Source of the DNA: JAIOZK01 sp964468645 | Lineage (GTDB): Bacteria; Bacteroidota; Bacteroidia; Bacteroidales; JAIOZK01 | Reading direction: 5' to 3' | Length of the DNA: 64,000 nt | NCBI GenBank assembly: GCA_964468645.1 | Contig: CAYXUU010000004.1 | Coordinates: 62,001 to 126,000, forward strand | In this document: positions 33,663 through 43,379 of the stretch, piece after piece | Position numbering within the stretch: position 1 is the first letter of the stretch | How the letters are laid out: the number at the start of each line of letters is the position of its first letter | Position numbers and translations under genes: made by a program | The notes under the pieces: generated by a model | The model's database searches: none | What the model saw: the letters and a program-made list of their open reading frames with translations, nothing else | What the model was told of the DNA's origin: nothing

Positions 33663-34217
33663 TCATTTAAAAAGGTTATAGACAAATTCATGGAGTTCAG
33701 GTATGAATAATACTAATCCTTGAACAAGGATTAGTAACATTGCCATACTGATTGTTAGTACATAACTTAATGCTACAATCCTTGGGTTTGGATTTCTCTT
33801 TCGTGATAACTGGTAAAAATAAACAAATGTTAATCTATACATGTTCCTTCCGAATTTATGGTTAGTCAAAACACTTCCTTGTATCATTAAATCTGCTGTA
33901 TGATGATTTTGCCACCAATTTGAATTTGTAAATCCATCAAAATCAGTTTGCCCGCTTGAAGTAATTTTTGAATTTGCTACCCGGGCACCATCAAATATGC
34001 TTTCTACTGCCTTGAGCCCATTGCCTGAGTCGTTATTACTACCAACGAGATTTGCCATTTGTCTACTGTCATGAAGCATATTCTGAACACCATCTGTGAA
34101 GTTCTTAAATACATCTTCGGCTGTTAAATCATATTCACTGTCTGCGAGTGCTTCAGATGCATTCTCATAGGCAAAATTCACAGCTTCCTGGTCAGTGGCT
34201 CTTTTTTGAATAATCAT
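33663..34217 (-). CDS. chimera of an RHS C-terminal segment and half of a four-helix membrane protein
   Basis: A 184-residue frame in two parts. Residues about 6-95 (ATDQEAVNFAYENASEALAD ... NGLKAVESIFDGARVANSKI) match residues about 1872-1945 of the large RHS protein, just past its RHS core. Residues about 120-184 (NMYRLTFVYFYQLSRKRNPN, then two hydrophobic stretches) match the first half of the island membrane family. No signal peptide or start context is evident. It is most simply a recombination product of an old RHS tail and its membrane gene, and may not be functional. Confidence 0.62.
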   Translation of the reverse strand: MIIQKRATDQEAVNFAYENASEALADSEYDLTAEDVFKNFTDGVQNMLHDSRQMANLVGSNNDSGNGLKAVESIFDGARVANSKITSSGQTDFDGFTNSNWWQNHHTADLMIQGSVLTNHKFGRNMYRLTFVYFYQLSRKRNPNPRIVALSYVLTISMAMLLILVQGLVLFIPELHEFVYNLFK

Positions 34218-34246
34218 GTTGTTATTACCAAATGAATAATATATCT

Positions 34247-34729
34247 CTACAGCTTCACAATCTTCCAGACCGTTGTGCTATCCCCAAGAATGATCTTGAG
34301 GATATATGCGCCATTTTGTTGTTTGCTTATATTTATCTCTGTTAACTCATTGAAATCTTCCGCCCGGAATATCTCTTTACCTGTCATGCTGAAAAGCATC
34401 ATACTTCTGATCAAGCCTTCCGGTATATTGGTGATCCTAACAGCAAATGCACCTCCGGTTGGGTTGGGGTAAATGGTGATGCTTTGCTCACCGATTGTTT
34501 CATTAAACTTTGAATCCTCTTCATAGTAAGGAAGTGTTTTCTCCTGTACTATTGTACTGTCCAGTGATTGCTCATCGGATGGTGTAGATTTGTTCAAGCA
34601 AACCACCCTTGAAGTGCGGTTGCCGGCGTTATCGTATGAAAAGTCTGTTGTTTGGCTTAGGCAGGTTAATACAGTAAGGTTAAGTATAACGAATCCTGAG
34701 ATAAGCATTATAATTAGTTGTGAACACAT
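34247..34729 (-). CDS. short T9SS protein with a single YD repeat (copy 2)
   Basis: A 160-residue protein, nearly identical to the 32547-33029 product from the YD repeat (TTDFSYDNAGNRTSRVVCLN) to the KIVKL end. The signal peptides differ (MCSQLIIMLISGFVILNLTV here). The DNA of the shared part is also almost identical, which implies recent duplication or gene conversion. It lies between the RHS-coupled membrane gene and the chimeric frame. Confidence 0.78.
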   Translation of the reverse strand: MCSQLIIMLISGFVILNLTVLTCLSQTTDFSYDNAGNRTSRVVCLNKSTPSDEQSLDSTIVQEKTLPYYEEDSKFNETIGEQSITIYPNPTGGAFAVRITNIPEGLIRSMMLFSMTGKEIFRAEDFNELTEINISKQQNGAYILKIILGDSTTVWKIVKL

Positions 34730-34781
34730 AGTAGAATAATTTTTAATTTTATTATTGGGATTTTGTATTTCTATTTCACTT

Positions 34782-35189
34782 TTACAGCGCCTCGCGATTT
34801 ATTTTCCCTAAGAATGTGACTAGAGCGAAAAACATTAATAAAGTAATGATTATGAACAGTATTATATAAATGCCTCTTTTCTTTCGTTTATCTTTCTCTT
34901 CTTCATTCCACTTTTTTGCCAAATTTTTATAATTGGTAACTTTATAGTATCTGAAATAGTTAAAAACAAAAAAAACTATAAAAACACCTATGTAATATAT
35001 CTTTCCCAAACCTATTTCAATACCACTAAATGCTGAATAAATTAATACTGGCATTACAACAAATAATAAACTTTGAAGAAGTGTTACCAAACTAGTTGCG
35101 TACGCCCCAGGGCTATTATCGTTCCATTTAATTTTGTATACGTGATATACCCTGTAATAGATATAATCAAAAGCTTTAATTAATACCAT
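34782..35189 (-). CDS. four-helix membrane protein translationally coupled to the RHS gene
   Basis: A 135-residue protein with FDYIYYRVYHVYK at the N-terminus, the turn DNSPGAYATS, helices about 28-50 and 60-80, the charged loop YFRYYKVTNYKNLAKKW and a second helix pair. Its ATG shares bases with the RHS stop codon in the order TAATG, so ribosomes finishing the RHS protein can restart here. Stoichiometric production beside a toxin-type scaffold fits an immunity protein or a membrane partner. That is inference; no known immunity family was recognised. Confidence 0.75.
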   Translation of the reverse strand: MVLIKAFDYIYYRVYHVYKIKWNDNSPGAYATSLVTLLQSLLFVVMPVLIYSAFSGIEIGLGKIYYIGVFIVFFVFNYFRYYKVTNYKNLAKKWNEEEKDKRKKRGIYIILFIIITLLMFFALVTFLGKINREAL

Positions 35190-38100
35190 TATTCAATTTG
35201 TTTTTCGGGAATAATACTTTCATTGTTTACTAAAACATTGTTGGCAAAATAATTATTGCTGTTGGCAATTTTCGTAAGATTATAAGTCCTGATTGATTTC
35301 TCAAACGGTACTATTTGCTCCACTCTTACCCTTTTTATTTTATTATTTTTGAATTTCAGACATAAATCAGATATTTCCAGTTGTCCCGTTTCTATACCAT
35401 AATTACTATATGTTTTGTCGGGGTTGAATGAGCACCAACCTTTGTCCTTTACATAATACGGATGGTCATCTGTACTAGTAATTTCTTGCCCATCACTAAA
35501 AACAATTCTTACAAGTTTATCATGAACTACGATATTTATTTTTAGCACTGGGTTCGTTTCCAACTCCCTGGTAATGAGGTTGTATGTTAAGACTGTGTCG
35601 CCAATCTCAATATTTTCTATATTACAGAGCGAAAAGTCTCTCATTAATACTTGGGTGCCTTCCACAAAACAATAGCAGGTATTACTAATTGTATTCCATC
35701 GTAAATATTCACTCGGGGATTCATTTATTAATTGATTTGAAAACTCAACATTAAACTTACCTATCGAGTAAACTCCTGATACCATCCAGCCCCATACAGG
35801 AATAAAAGCAACTCCATTAAAGAATAAGTCAGTAATGTTCTGAGGTGTCCATCCTTCCTTATATATGTTGACACCTGTTAATATAAGGTCTGCTGAGTTT
35901 CCTGCTATTCCAGCCCATTTCAAACCGTTTCCAAACCAACTAGTCGACCTCATTATATCCTTAATGCTCCCTGTTGGCAAATCATTATTGATTGCACTCC
36001 GCATTATACCTATATTACTAGATTGGAAAGCTTTTGTTGCACTGTGAGCTCCTTTATTGACCAGTCCAAAGAAAAATAAGGCAATTCTTGCTTCACTATT
36101 CCAGTCTTTATCTGAACTTGCATTCCCCATCGTCATTTCAACAGTAATTGTCTCCATCGCTTCAGATTGCGAACTATTTAATGCAATTTCTGATGCGTAA
36201 CTCGAAAAATCAAACTCAGTTTGTCCATTTGCGGTAAGTTTGGAATGGGCTGAATGTAAACCTGCAAATACTCCATCAATAGCTTTTAATCCGTTACCTG
36301 CATCTCTTATGCTACTATTAAGATTTGCTATCTGATTATTATCATGGAGCATTCTTTTAATCCCGTCTTGTACATTTTTAATACCATCCTCAACAGTTAA
36401 GTCATATTCACTGTCTGCAATTACAGCTGATGCTCTTTCATTGGCGAAATTAGCAGCCTCCTGGTCGGTGGCTCCGTTTGCAAACGCTAGCTCAAGTGCT
36501 CCGGCATATACACCCATAACAAAACTTGTTCCTGCATCTATATATCCATGGTTTGCTAAATAGATAATAAAATCAACAAGAGGCCCACCCCCAATATCAG
36601 CAACCTCGGATTCTAAAAATCCACTTGGATCAATGTATGATAAGGGGTTGTTATTGCAGTATGAATATAAGTTAAATCCCAGGGTGTTTGCAGGGATACG
36701 TAATAATGGATCCGGGCTGGAGAAATAGCCTATTACGGGATCATACACCCTCCCGTTCATATTGATCATCGCAAACAGATCAAGATGCTCATGTCCGGTA
36801 AATCCATGATCAGTTATGGTTGTAACTGGCGAAGTATATGGCAGCCATGTTATGGGATCTCTCCGTAAACCCCAGGCATCGTAACTATACTCCTCTATAA
36901 GATTACCCTCTTCATCTGTCAGGGACTGGACAGAGCCCAGGTGGTCCTTATGGACATATGAAAATTGGTTCTCTGAAGAGCTCTCTGCCTCCGTGAATAT
37001 GGCAAATAAACCATCAACTGTGGAGATATAATGGACTTTCTGTGTTTGGCCATCGTTTGTTATCTCTTCGTAGCTGCCGCCAACATATATTTTGGTTTGC
37101 TCGCTATTGTTCACATAGTTATTAATCTTCTGTACTTTTCTTGTGTGGCCGGCGCCATAAAAAATATCTACCTCATATTTTGGATCTTCAGGGTCGTCAA
37201 CCCATTGTTTGATATTTGTGATCTTATCAAAGGGTGTATAGGATATGTCCTGATTTTCATCCTGGTACCTTAAGGGTTTATTGTCTATCGATAACAATTT
37301 GTAGGGATTCGTACCATTATCATCGTATGAATAATTATCAGCCACATGAAATAATGGATCTATACTTTTCTTCTTCAATATTCTTCCCAATGCGTCATAA
37401 TCCATTTCAAGCAGGGCCTGCCCGTTGTTTAAGTTAACCGTAATCAATTGATTTAATTCATCGTATTGAAAATCCTCCGAGAGGATGCTTCCATTGATAT
37501 CCTTTTCTCTTCTTGTTAAATTTCCAATATCATCCCAGGTATAAGTAAAATCCTGGATATCACGAACATCGTCAAAGGTATTAATGGTTTTCAGAAAACC
37601 TGTTTCACGATAATAATCATAAACTGTTTCCAGGTTGTTCCCAAGCTCTATTTTATTTATCTGCTGTTGGGCATTCATCTCTTTCAGTTCCCAGATAGTG
37701 GCATGGTCATCGCCTCTGATAACCCTGTTGTGATAGCCAAATGAATTGTAGGTATAAATAACGGAAAAATCCGACGGATAAACAAGCTTTCCGGGCCTGC
37801 CATATTCATCGTAGGTGTTTTTTGTTATGAAGGTTTTCTCAATTTCATTATGTCTGACGTATTCAGACTGTTTCAGTACCCTGCCATATTCATCATAATC
37901 AAATGAATTTGAGTTTTCATCATTATTCATGGAACTGACAAACGAAACCTCATCAGGCAAACCAATGAGCTCATTATCATATACCCACGCTGTTGTCCCG
38001 ACACCGGGTTCATCCATTGAAAGCATACGCCCAAGTTTGTCATATACGATCTCCTTTGATTCAACAACTCCGTTGTGTTTTGTTTTTGTCAGTTCCCCGA

Positions 38101-41100
38101 AGGCATTATACTCAAATTCAAATACACCAAGGGCAGGATCGGTAACTTTAATTAAATTTCCGAAATCGTCATATTCGTGAATGATCTTAGTATTGTTATG
38201 GCCTTCTATCCAGGCCCCGATAATCTTACCATCGGCATCATATTGGTATTTTACTTCATTTCCATCATTATCTATCAGCGATACCTGTTCATCATTTACA
38301 TTGAAAACCTGCGTATTTTCCTGTCCATTCGGATTGGTTATTGTAATATCCAGGCCGTCAAAGCTCTTTTCAAGGATCCTGTTTCCGGGAAGTACTTTTT
38401 TTACCGGCCGGTTTAAATTATCATAAAAAATATCTGTCTGATATGATTGCTCACCCTTGAAATACGGTTTCGTTATAGAATTTAACCTTCCATAATCCGG
38501 GTCATAGGTATAATCAACAAATATCTTATTCCCGTCAAAACCGGTGGTTACCGTTCTCAGTTCCCTGTTCTGGATATTATAGTATGTTTTTGTTGGTGAA
38601 GAACCTGACTGTATTTCCCATGAATAATATAGTGCATTGGGCGGTGTTTCTTCGTCACCTACAACAACCCAGCGCAATACAGCATATTCTGTATTGCCAT
38701 CAGGGGCAACAGTTTTGTACAACCTGCCAAAATCATCATATGAATTATTTGCCTCAAGGCCATTCGGGTCTGTTGTTTTTACCGGCAAACCCCAATCCGG
38801 ATCATATTCAACTGCAGAAGTATGCAGCAGGGGATCAATGGATTCTGTAGGAAATCTGTGATTATAATCTTCACTGTAAATTACTTCACTTTGCCTTTCC
38901 CGATTCGGATCCGGAGAGTTATATAAACCGATATTGGTTGTGGTGATATTACCAAAGTTGTCGTATGTGTATTCTATTCTTGTTGACGAATCAAGATCGG
39001 GTAAATATATTTCGGATTTTAAGCTACCATAAGTCGATTCCCGGCTATCCTGATAGAATTTAAATTTCGAATGTCTTGTTATGGTTGGTACATCAGGGGC
39101 TTTCTTTGTAACAGTAAGGTCATACATATTCCCCAATGCCCATTTATCATGATCATTCCAGTAAAGGAAAACCGATTCGCTTTTGAATGGATAACTTTCA
39201 TCATTTGCTGCCTCAACAGGCCCTTTCAATAATGTTACTTTGCCCGGGTTACCATATATATCATAGTTTTCATTTTTGGTCTTATTCACCCTCAGCAGGG
39301 AGTTATCCTCATTGCTGTCAAATTGTTTCGTAATACTCTCAACGGTATATGGAAAATATATCCTGTCCTCTCTGGAAGCAACCGTATTAACGTGTCCCAT
39401 TGTTTTGGTCGTTTGTGAAACGAGTTTATCAATGTCTTCGTTTAATAGAGTATACAGTTCCGTTACTGCTTTGTAGGGATAATAATACCTGTCATCTTCC
39501 CTCCCATAAAAATCAAATTCATGTTTGATATAACTGTTATTCCGGAAATCTTTATTCCCGAATTCGTGAAAACCAAGAAATCCCTTACCTGTAAGATGAA
39601 AAAGAGCGGAATTATAATAATAAAGCGAGGGCAATAAACTTCCGCCATAACCATTATCGTGCTGTACCTGAGTAACTACATTAATTGGTGGATTTGTAGT
39701 TATTAAGGGGTAACTTGTATTTCCGTCACCGGGAGTATAGTGATCGGTTTTCGGAAGATGGTCGTAACTTAAAAAAGTGTTTCGTCCAAAACCATTTGTG
39801 ATACCAGAGATCTTTGATACGGAAATGTCTCCTTTGTAATAAACAGTCAGGGAACCTGTAAAGTCATCGTATGCTCCCGATTCGTAAGCATAGCATATAA
39901 AATCATTTTTCCCTGTTCCGGTAAAATTACCAAAACCGGTTACTCCTATCCCATATACAGGAGGAGGATTCCCATCTCCAAAAATTTCAAAGGAATAGTT
40001 ATGTGAAATTGTTAATCCATCTTTATTTAGCAGGTTATAATGTACTGTGGTTTCATTTATCCTGATAATATCCTGCATACCATCACCATTCACGTCGCTT
40101 GATAGAACTTTTTCCACGTCCAGGTCCATGGTTTGCTGAAATTCAAAACCGTATCCATAGGAGAAATAGAAACTCAGGTTATCTTCTTCCGGATTTGCCA
40201 CAATGACATCAGTTTTTCCGTCACCGTTGAAATCGTTAAAAACATAATAGACATCATCGTTTGAAAAGCTGCTGAAGTTTAGGTCCGGTTCATATGCTGT
40301 GAATTCATTGTTCTGGGCATTCAACTCAACAATCTTAATGATCTCATGGTTAGTATCAACAACCAGCAATTCGCTTTTTCCTTCACCATCAAAATCACCG
40401 GTATAAATATCACAATCCCTGCCTGCAATTTCGGTTTGAATATCACTGTACGTTAAGTAAGCTTGCGTTGAACCCTGATACCATTTTAAAATACCAAGCT
40501 CATATGTAATACAATCTCCAAGGCCATCTCCGTCAAAATCACCATAAAACAAATCATTGGTTGTCTCATTGATAATATTTCCTATATGCACTATTTCATA
40601 TTCGCCAGTAATGTTGTTGTATATAAATTCAATCAGGTTGGGCTTATTGTTTGCTGTTTTGTAGATCAGTTCAACTTTTCCGTCACCATTGAAGTCAGCA
40701 GCCATAGCCCCTTTTAACTGTATCGCTCCTGTAACAATATAAGATGCTTCATCGCTAAAATTGTTTGAACCATTGTTTATTTTCAAAATAATTTCGGATG
40801 TGCCTGAAAATGGAACGCGTTCCAGACTAACAACATCGTCAAAGCCATCATTATTAAAATCCCCCACTACTGGTTTTGATACATTTAATTCGTTTGGATT
40901 GTCAGCCCAAGAACTCATCAGTGTAACTTCTTTATTCACAGATGATTCGTTGTAGATCCAATCAAACCTGGTTTTGTTAAAATGAGAACCATTCGCCTCA
41001 AGCAAAATATCATTCAAATAGTATGAATTCAATAATCCATGCTGAACATATCCTAAAGTATACTTTCTTAACTCCTGTGTGTTATGATGAATCGTTATCG

Positions 41101-42094
41101 TTTCTAATCTTTTATCGATCCTGAACTTAACAGGGGTACCTTGCACGCCATTGCTTAGATGAATTGTTTTAATAAACTGATCCTCAAGAGGTGCATAGTT
41201 AAACTCAATTTTATATTCGGGTAATATTTGATCTCTCAATCCTTCATCTGAATGTCCGGTATATTCAATTGACGAAAGATAGACCGTTCCGTTTACCAGA
41301 TCTTTTTCATAGTTATACAATATGTAATTCCCGAACTTATCCCTGATCTCAGTCAAATGATACCTCAATGCAGGATTATCGTGGCTTTCATGGGTAAGCT
41401 GGGAGTTTTCTGTTCCGCCATAGGTTTTTACCAATCCTGATTTTGTATACGTTTCGAAGTAAGGTATTGAGGTCCCATTGCTGTTTACGAAATACTTCTT
41501 CAGAATTCTTGTTAAGTTATCAACCTCCAGGCGGTATTCTTCATTATGCTGATCGATCAGTATCATCTTCTGGCCATCCAGTACCAGCTGGTCATCTGTG
41601 AAGTTCACCTCTTTTAAGAAACCATTGAAGTAGTAAGAATTACAGGTTCTGGTAATTGCTGATATTCCACCCAGCGCCCATCCTTTTCCCATAATTCCAT
41701 CATCTCCCTGGCTATTGTAAACAAGTCCGATTTCGGGAACCATACCTGCAATTCCGGGTGGTAATTCAATCGGAATTGAATAAATTGCCGCACCGGTAGA
41801 TGAAACGGTTAAAGCACCAGGTATTGTTCCGACAACTCCATGATCAGCTCCACCCAGTTTACCTCTTTCAGGTGGCAGTATCAAATACGGATTAATATGT
41901 GCATTAAAAAAGTCTGTATTTTCTGCTTCATATTCAAAACCGGGATTCATATCAACAAAATCGCTCGCTTCAAATATGTGACTGCCAGTTCCGGTATATG
42001 ACTGATCAAGCTCAAAGTAAACACCCTGATGTAATTGCTGACCATTTATATTGAATACTGCAAAAAGCAGCAACAAGGATATTAGTTTTCTCAT
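35189..42094 (-). CDS. giant secreted SpvB/FG-GAP/RHS protein with C-terminal Hint domain
   Basis: A 2301-residue protein. Order of parts: signal peptide (KLISLLLLFAVFNINGQQ); SpvB-like domain from about residue 88 (GALTVSSTGAAIYSIPIELP); FG-GAP/VCBS-type calcium-binding motifs at about 405-700 (VGDFNNDGFDDVV, ADFNGDGKVEL, GDFDGDGLGD); many YD repeats at about 1080-1640; and the RHS core at about 1715-1823 (KDHLGSVQSLTDEEGN, YDPVIGYFSSPDP, NPLSYIDPSGF). A helical linker leads to a Hint domain starting at Cys2142 (CFVEGTQVLM) with DDHPYYVKDKGW and the end NYFANNVLVNNE. Hint domains cleave polypeptides and usually precede a toxin; here only about 10 residues follow. The protein is expected to form an RHS shell, but its cargo is missing. 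Confidence 0.88.
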   Translation of the reverse strand: MRKLISLLLLFAVFNINGQQLHQGVYFELDQSYTGTGSHIFEASDFVDMNPGFEYEAENTDFFNAHINPYLILPPERGKLGGADHGVVGTIPGALTVSSTGAAIYSIPIELPPGIAGMVPEIGLVYNSQGDDGIMGKGWALGGISAITRTCNSYYFNGFLKEVNFTDDQLVLDGQKMILIDQHNEEYRLEVDNLTRILKKYFVNSNGTSIPYFETYTKSGLVKTYGGTENSQLTHESHDNPALRYHLTEIRDKFGNYILYNYEKDLVNGTVYLSSIEYTGHSDEGLRDQILPEYKIEFNYAPLEDQFIKTIHLSNGVQGTPVKFRIDKRLETITIHHNTQELRKYTLGYVQHGLLNSYYLNDILLEANGSHFNKTRFDWIYNESSVNKEVTLMSSWADNPNELNVSKPVVGDFNNDGFDDVVSLERVPFSGTSEIILKINNGSNNFSDEASYIVTGAIQLKGAMAADFNGDGKVELIYKTANNKPNLIEFIYNNITGEYEIVHIGNIINETTNDLFYGDFDGDGLGDCITYELGILKWYQGSTQAYLTYSDIQTEIAGRDCDIYTGDFDGEGKSELLVVDTNHEIIKIVELNAQNNEFTAYEPDLNFSSFSNDDVYYVFNDFNGDGKTDVIVANPEEDNLSFYFSYGYGFEFQQTMDLDVEKVLSSDVNGDGMQDIIRINETTVHYNLLNKDGLTISHNYSFEIFGDGNPPPVYGIGVTGFGNFTGTGKNDFICYAYESGAYDDFTGSLTVYYKGDISVSKISGITNGFGRNTFLSYDHLPKTDHYTPGDGNTSYPLITTNPPINVVTQVQHDNGYGGSLLPSLYYYNSALFHLTGKGFLGFHEFGNKDFRNNSYIKHEFDFYGREDDRYYYPYKAVTELYTLLNEDIDKLVSQTTKTMGHVNTVASREDRIYFPYTVESITKQFDSNEDNSLLRVNKTKNENYDIYGNPGKVTLLKGPVEAANDESYPFKSESVFLYWNDHDKWALGNMYDLTVTKKAPDVPTITRHSKFKFYQDSRESTYGSLKSEIYLPDLDSSTRIEYTYDNFGNITTTNIGLYNSPDPNRERQSEVIYSEDYNHRFPTESIDPLLHTSAVEYDPDWGLPVKTTDPNGLEANNSYDDFGRLYKTVAPDGNTEYAVLRWVVVGDEETPPNALYYSWEIQSGSSPTKTYYNIQNRELRTVTTGFDGNKIFVDYTYDPDYGRLNSITKPYFKGEQSYQTDIFYDNLNRPVKKVLPGNRILEKSFDGLDITITNPNGQENTQVFNVNDEQVSLIDNDGNEVKYQYDADGKIIGAWIEGHNNTKIIHEYDDFGNLIKVTDPALGVFEFEYNAFGELTKTKHNGVVESKEIVYDKLGRMLSMDEPGVGTTAWVYDNELIGLPDEVSFVSSMNNDENSNSFDYDEYGRVLKQSEYVRHNEIEKTFITKNTYDEYGRPGKLVYPSDFSVIYTYNSFGYHNRVIRGDDHATIWELKEMNAQQQINKIELGNNLETVYDYYRETGFLKTINTFDDVRDIQDFTYTWDDIGNLTRREKDINGSILSEDFQYDELNQLITVNLNNGQALLEMDYDALGRILKKKSIDPLFHVADNYSYDDNGTNPYKLLSIDNKPLRYQDENQDISYTPFDKITNIKQWVDDPEDPKYEVDIFYGAGHTRKVQKINNYVNNSEQTKIYVGGSYEEITNDGQTQKVHYISTVDGLFAIFTEAESSSENQFSYVHKDHLGSVQSLTDEEGNLIEEYSYDAWGLRRDPITWLPYTSPVTTITDHGFTGHEHLDLFAMINMNGRVYDPVIGYFSSPDPLLRIPANTLGFNLYSYCNNNPLSYIDPSGFLESEVADIGGGPLVDFIIYLANHGYIDAGTSFVMGVYAGALELAFANGATDQEAANFANERASAVIADSEYDLTVEDGIKNVQDGIKRMLHDNNQIANLNSSIRDAGNGLKAIDGVFAGLHSAHSKLTANGQTEFDFSSYASEIALNSSQSEAMETITVEMTMGNASSDKDWNSEARIALFFFGLVNKGAHSATKAFQSSNIGIMRSAINNDLPTGSIKDIMRSTSWFGNGLKWAGIAGNSADLILTGVNIYKEGWTPQNITDLFFNGVAFIPVWGWMVSGVYSIGKFNVEFSNQLINESPSEYLRWNTISNTCYCFVEGTQVLMRDFSLCNIENIEIGDTVLTYNLITRELETNPVLKINIVVHDKLVRIVFSDGQEITSTDDHPYYVKDKGWCSFNPDKTYSNYGIETGQLEISDLCLKFKNNKIKRVRVEQIVPFEKSIRTYNLTKIANSNNYFANNVLVNNESIIPEKQIE

Positions 42095-42100
42095 GGCTGC

Positions 42101-43075
42101 TTATTCTTTGAACCTATTCATTTCATTTTTAATTGCTTCGATTATCTTCTGCTGATCTATGATATATAAGGTGAGTTCTTCTATTTTCTGCAAAAGCCTT
42201 GCATCCATTTCCACCAGATCAACACCATCCTGTTTTACTTCTTCTGCCGATGGCATTTCAGGAAGATGATTATGTGTTTTGATAAAGGATTCGAGTTCTT
42301 TTATGGTGATCAGGTCATAGTTATCGTCAAACACAAAGTCTGACCAGTTGCTGACCAGTTCGGCTTTGAACTTTGTTGCTATCACCGCCCCTTCAACATA
42401 TAATTTGTAACCACTGGGTAATCTCGGGTTATCTCCGATTAATACATCTCCATTGATATGTAGTTTTGTGTTTGGTATGTTTGTTCCAATACCGACACTG
42501 CCGGAAATTCTTGAAATGTCATCATTTGATTCATTTTTCCAAGTTTTTGGTTGCCAGTATGATTCACCCAGCTCATTTACACAGGTAAGAACATAATCTT
42601 CATGGGCATTAAGGGGCAACAACAAAGCATGGCTTATTCTCGCAATACCGTTTACATCTAAACTGTAGGCAGGATTAGCGACACCAATGCCAACACCTCC
42701 ATTATATGATAAACTAAGGATGTTGACATTCGTTCCATGACCATCGTCATAATATCCCAGATGAAATCTCCCGTTAGTTCCAGGATCCCAATTGATTCTT
42801 GATACTGGATAACTGAAGTTGATTTCATCGTCAAGTTTTATATTGCCTTTTACTTCTAACCTTTCCAAAGGCCATGAACCATTGTAGCCAATAATAATTT
42901 TATCTCCGTCTTCTTTCATCAAACTGTTTTCAATTGAAAAAGAGGGATTTTCATTACTCCATTTAGGAATAAAACCAGCCACTCCACCATTTGTTTGAAC
43001 ATTTTGTTGTGCATTCAGACTGAAGCCGGCTAACATGAATAGCAACAGGAATAGGATCATTTTAATTGTTTTCAT
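42101..43075 (-). CDS. tail-fibre-like secreted protein upstream of RHS
   Basis: 324 residues from ATG 43075, which begins the signal peptide MKTIKMILFLLLFMLAGFSL; a nine-residue longer form is possible. The middle has repeated segments of the phage tail-fibre type found in Bacteroidota (SYNGGVGIGVANPAYSLDVN and SGSVGIGTNIPNTKLHINGD, then YKLYVEGAVIATKFKAEL). The C-terminus has ITIKELESFIKTHNHLPEMP and a coiled coil. No T9SS domain is seen. It ends 6 bases before the RHS start codon, so the two form one operon and may be secreted together. Confidence 0.72.
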   Translation of the reverse strand: MKTIKMILFLLLFMLAGFSLNAQQNVQTNGGVAGFIPKWSNENPSFSIENSLMKEDGDKIIIGYNGSWPLERLEVKGNIKLDDEINFSYPVSRINWDPGTNGRFHLGYYDDGHGTNVNILSLSYNGGVGIGVANPAYSLDVNGIARISHALLLPLNAHEDYVLTCVNELGESYWQPKTWKNESNDDISRISGSVGIGTNIPNTKLHINGDVLIGDNPRLPSGYKLYVEGAVIATKFKAELVSNWSDFVFDDNYDLITIKELESFIKTHNHLPEMPSAEEVKQDGVDLVEMDARLLQKIEELTLYIIDQQKIIEAIKNEMNRFKE

Positions 43076-43379
43076 AGGATAAGGAATTATGGGGTTTAAC
43101 ATTAATTGCGATAGAACTGTTTTTTCAACATTGTTTACCCTTAATACTTTTTACCCCCGAAACGTTCCACCCTTTTTAAATGTTTTTTTGCGAATCACTT
43201 CTAACTATCTGTATTTTAGTTGTTAAAAATGATAGCTGTTTTCCTTTTCGCAATGGAATGAACTACCCCAACGCAGAGTATCGGGCGGATATCGAAATGA
43301 TTTCTTGTTCCTGGTTTTTTGTTATTTGTTCCTTGTTAAACATCAATTGATTCGCTATATTTGTTATAATTCGATAAAT

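Noticed and set aside
35189..43075. RHS gene as a type VI secretion effector
   Set aside because: No PAAR or VgrG domain in the protein and no T6SS genes in the window; the protein has a Sec signal peptide instead.
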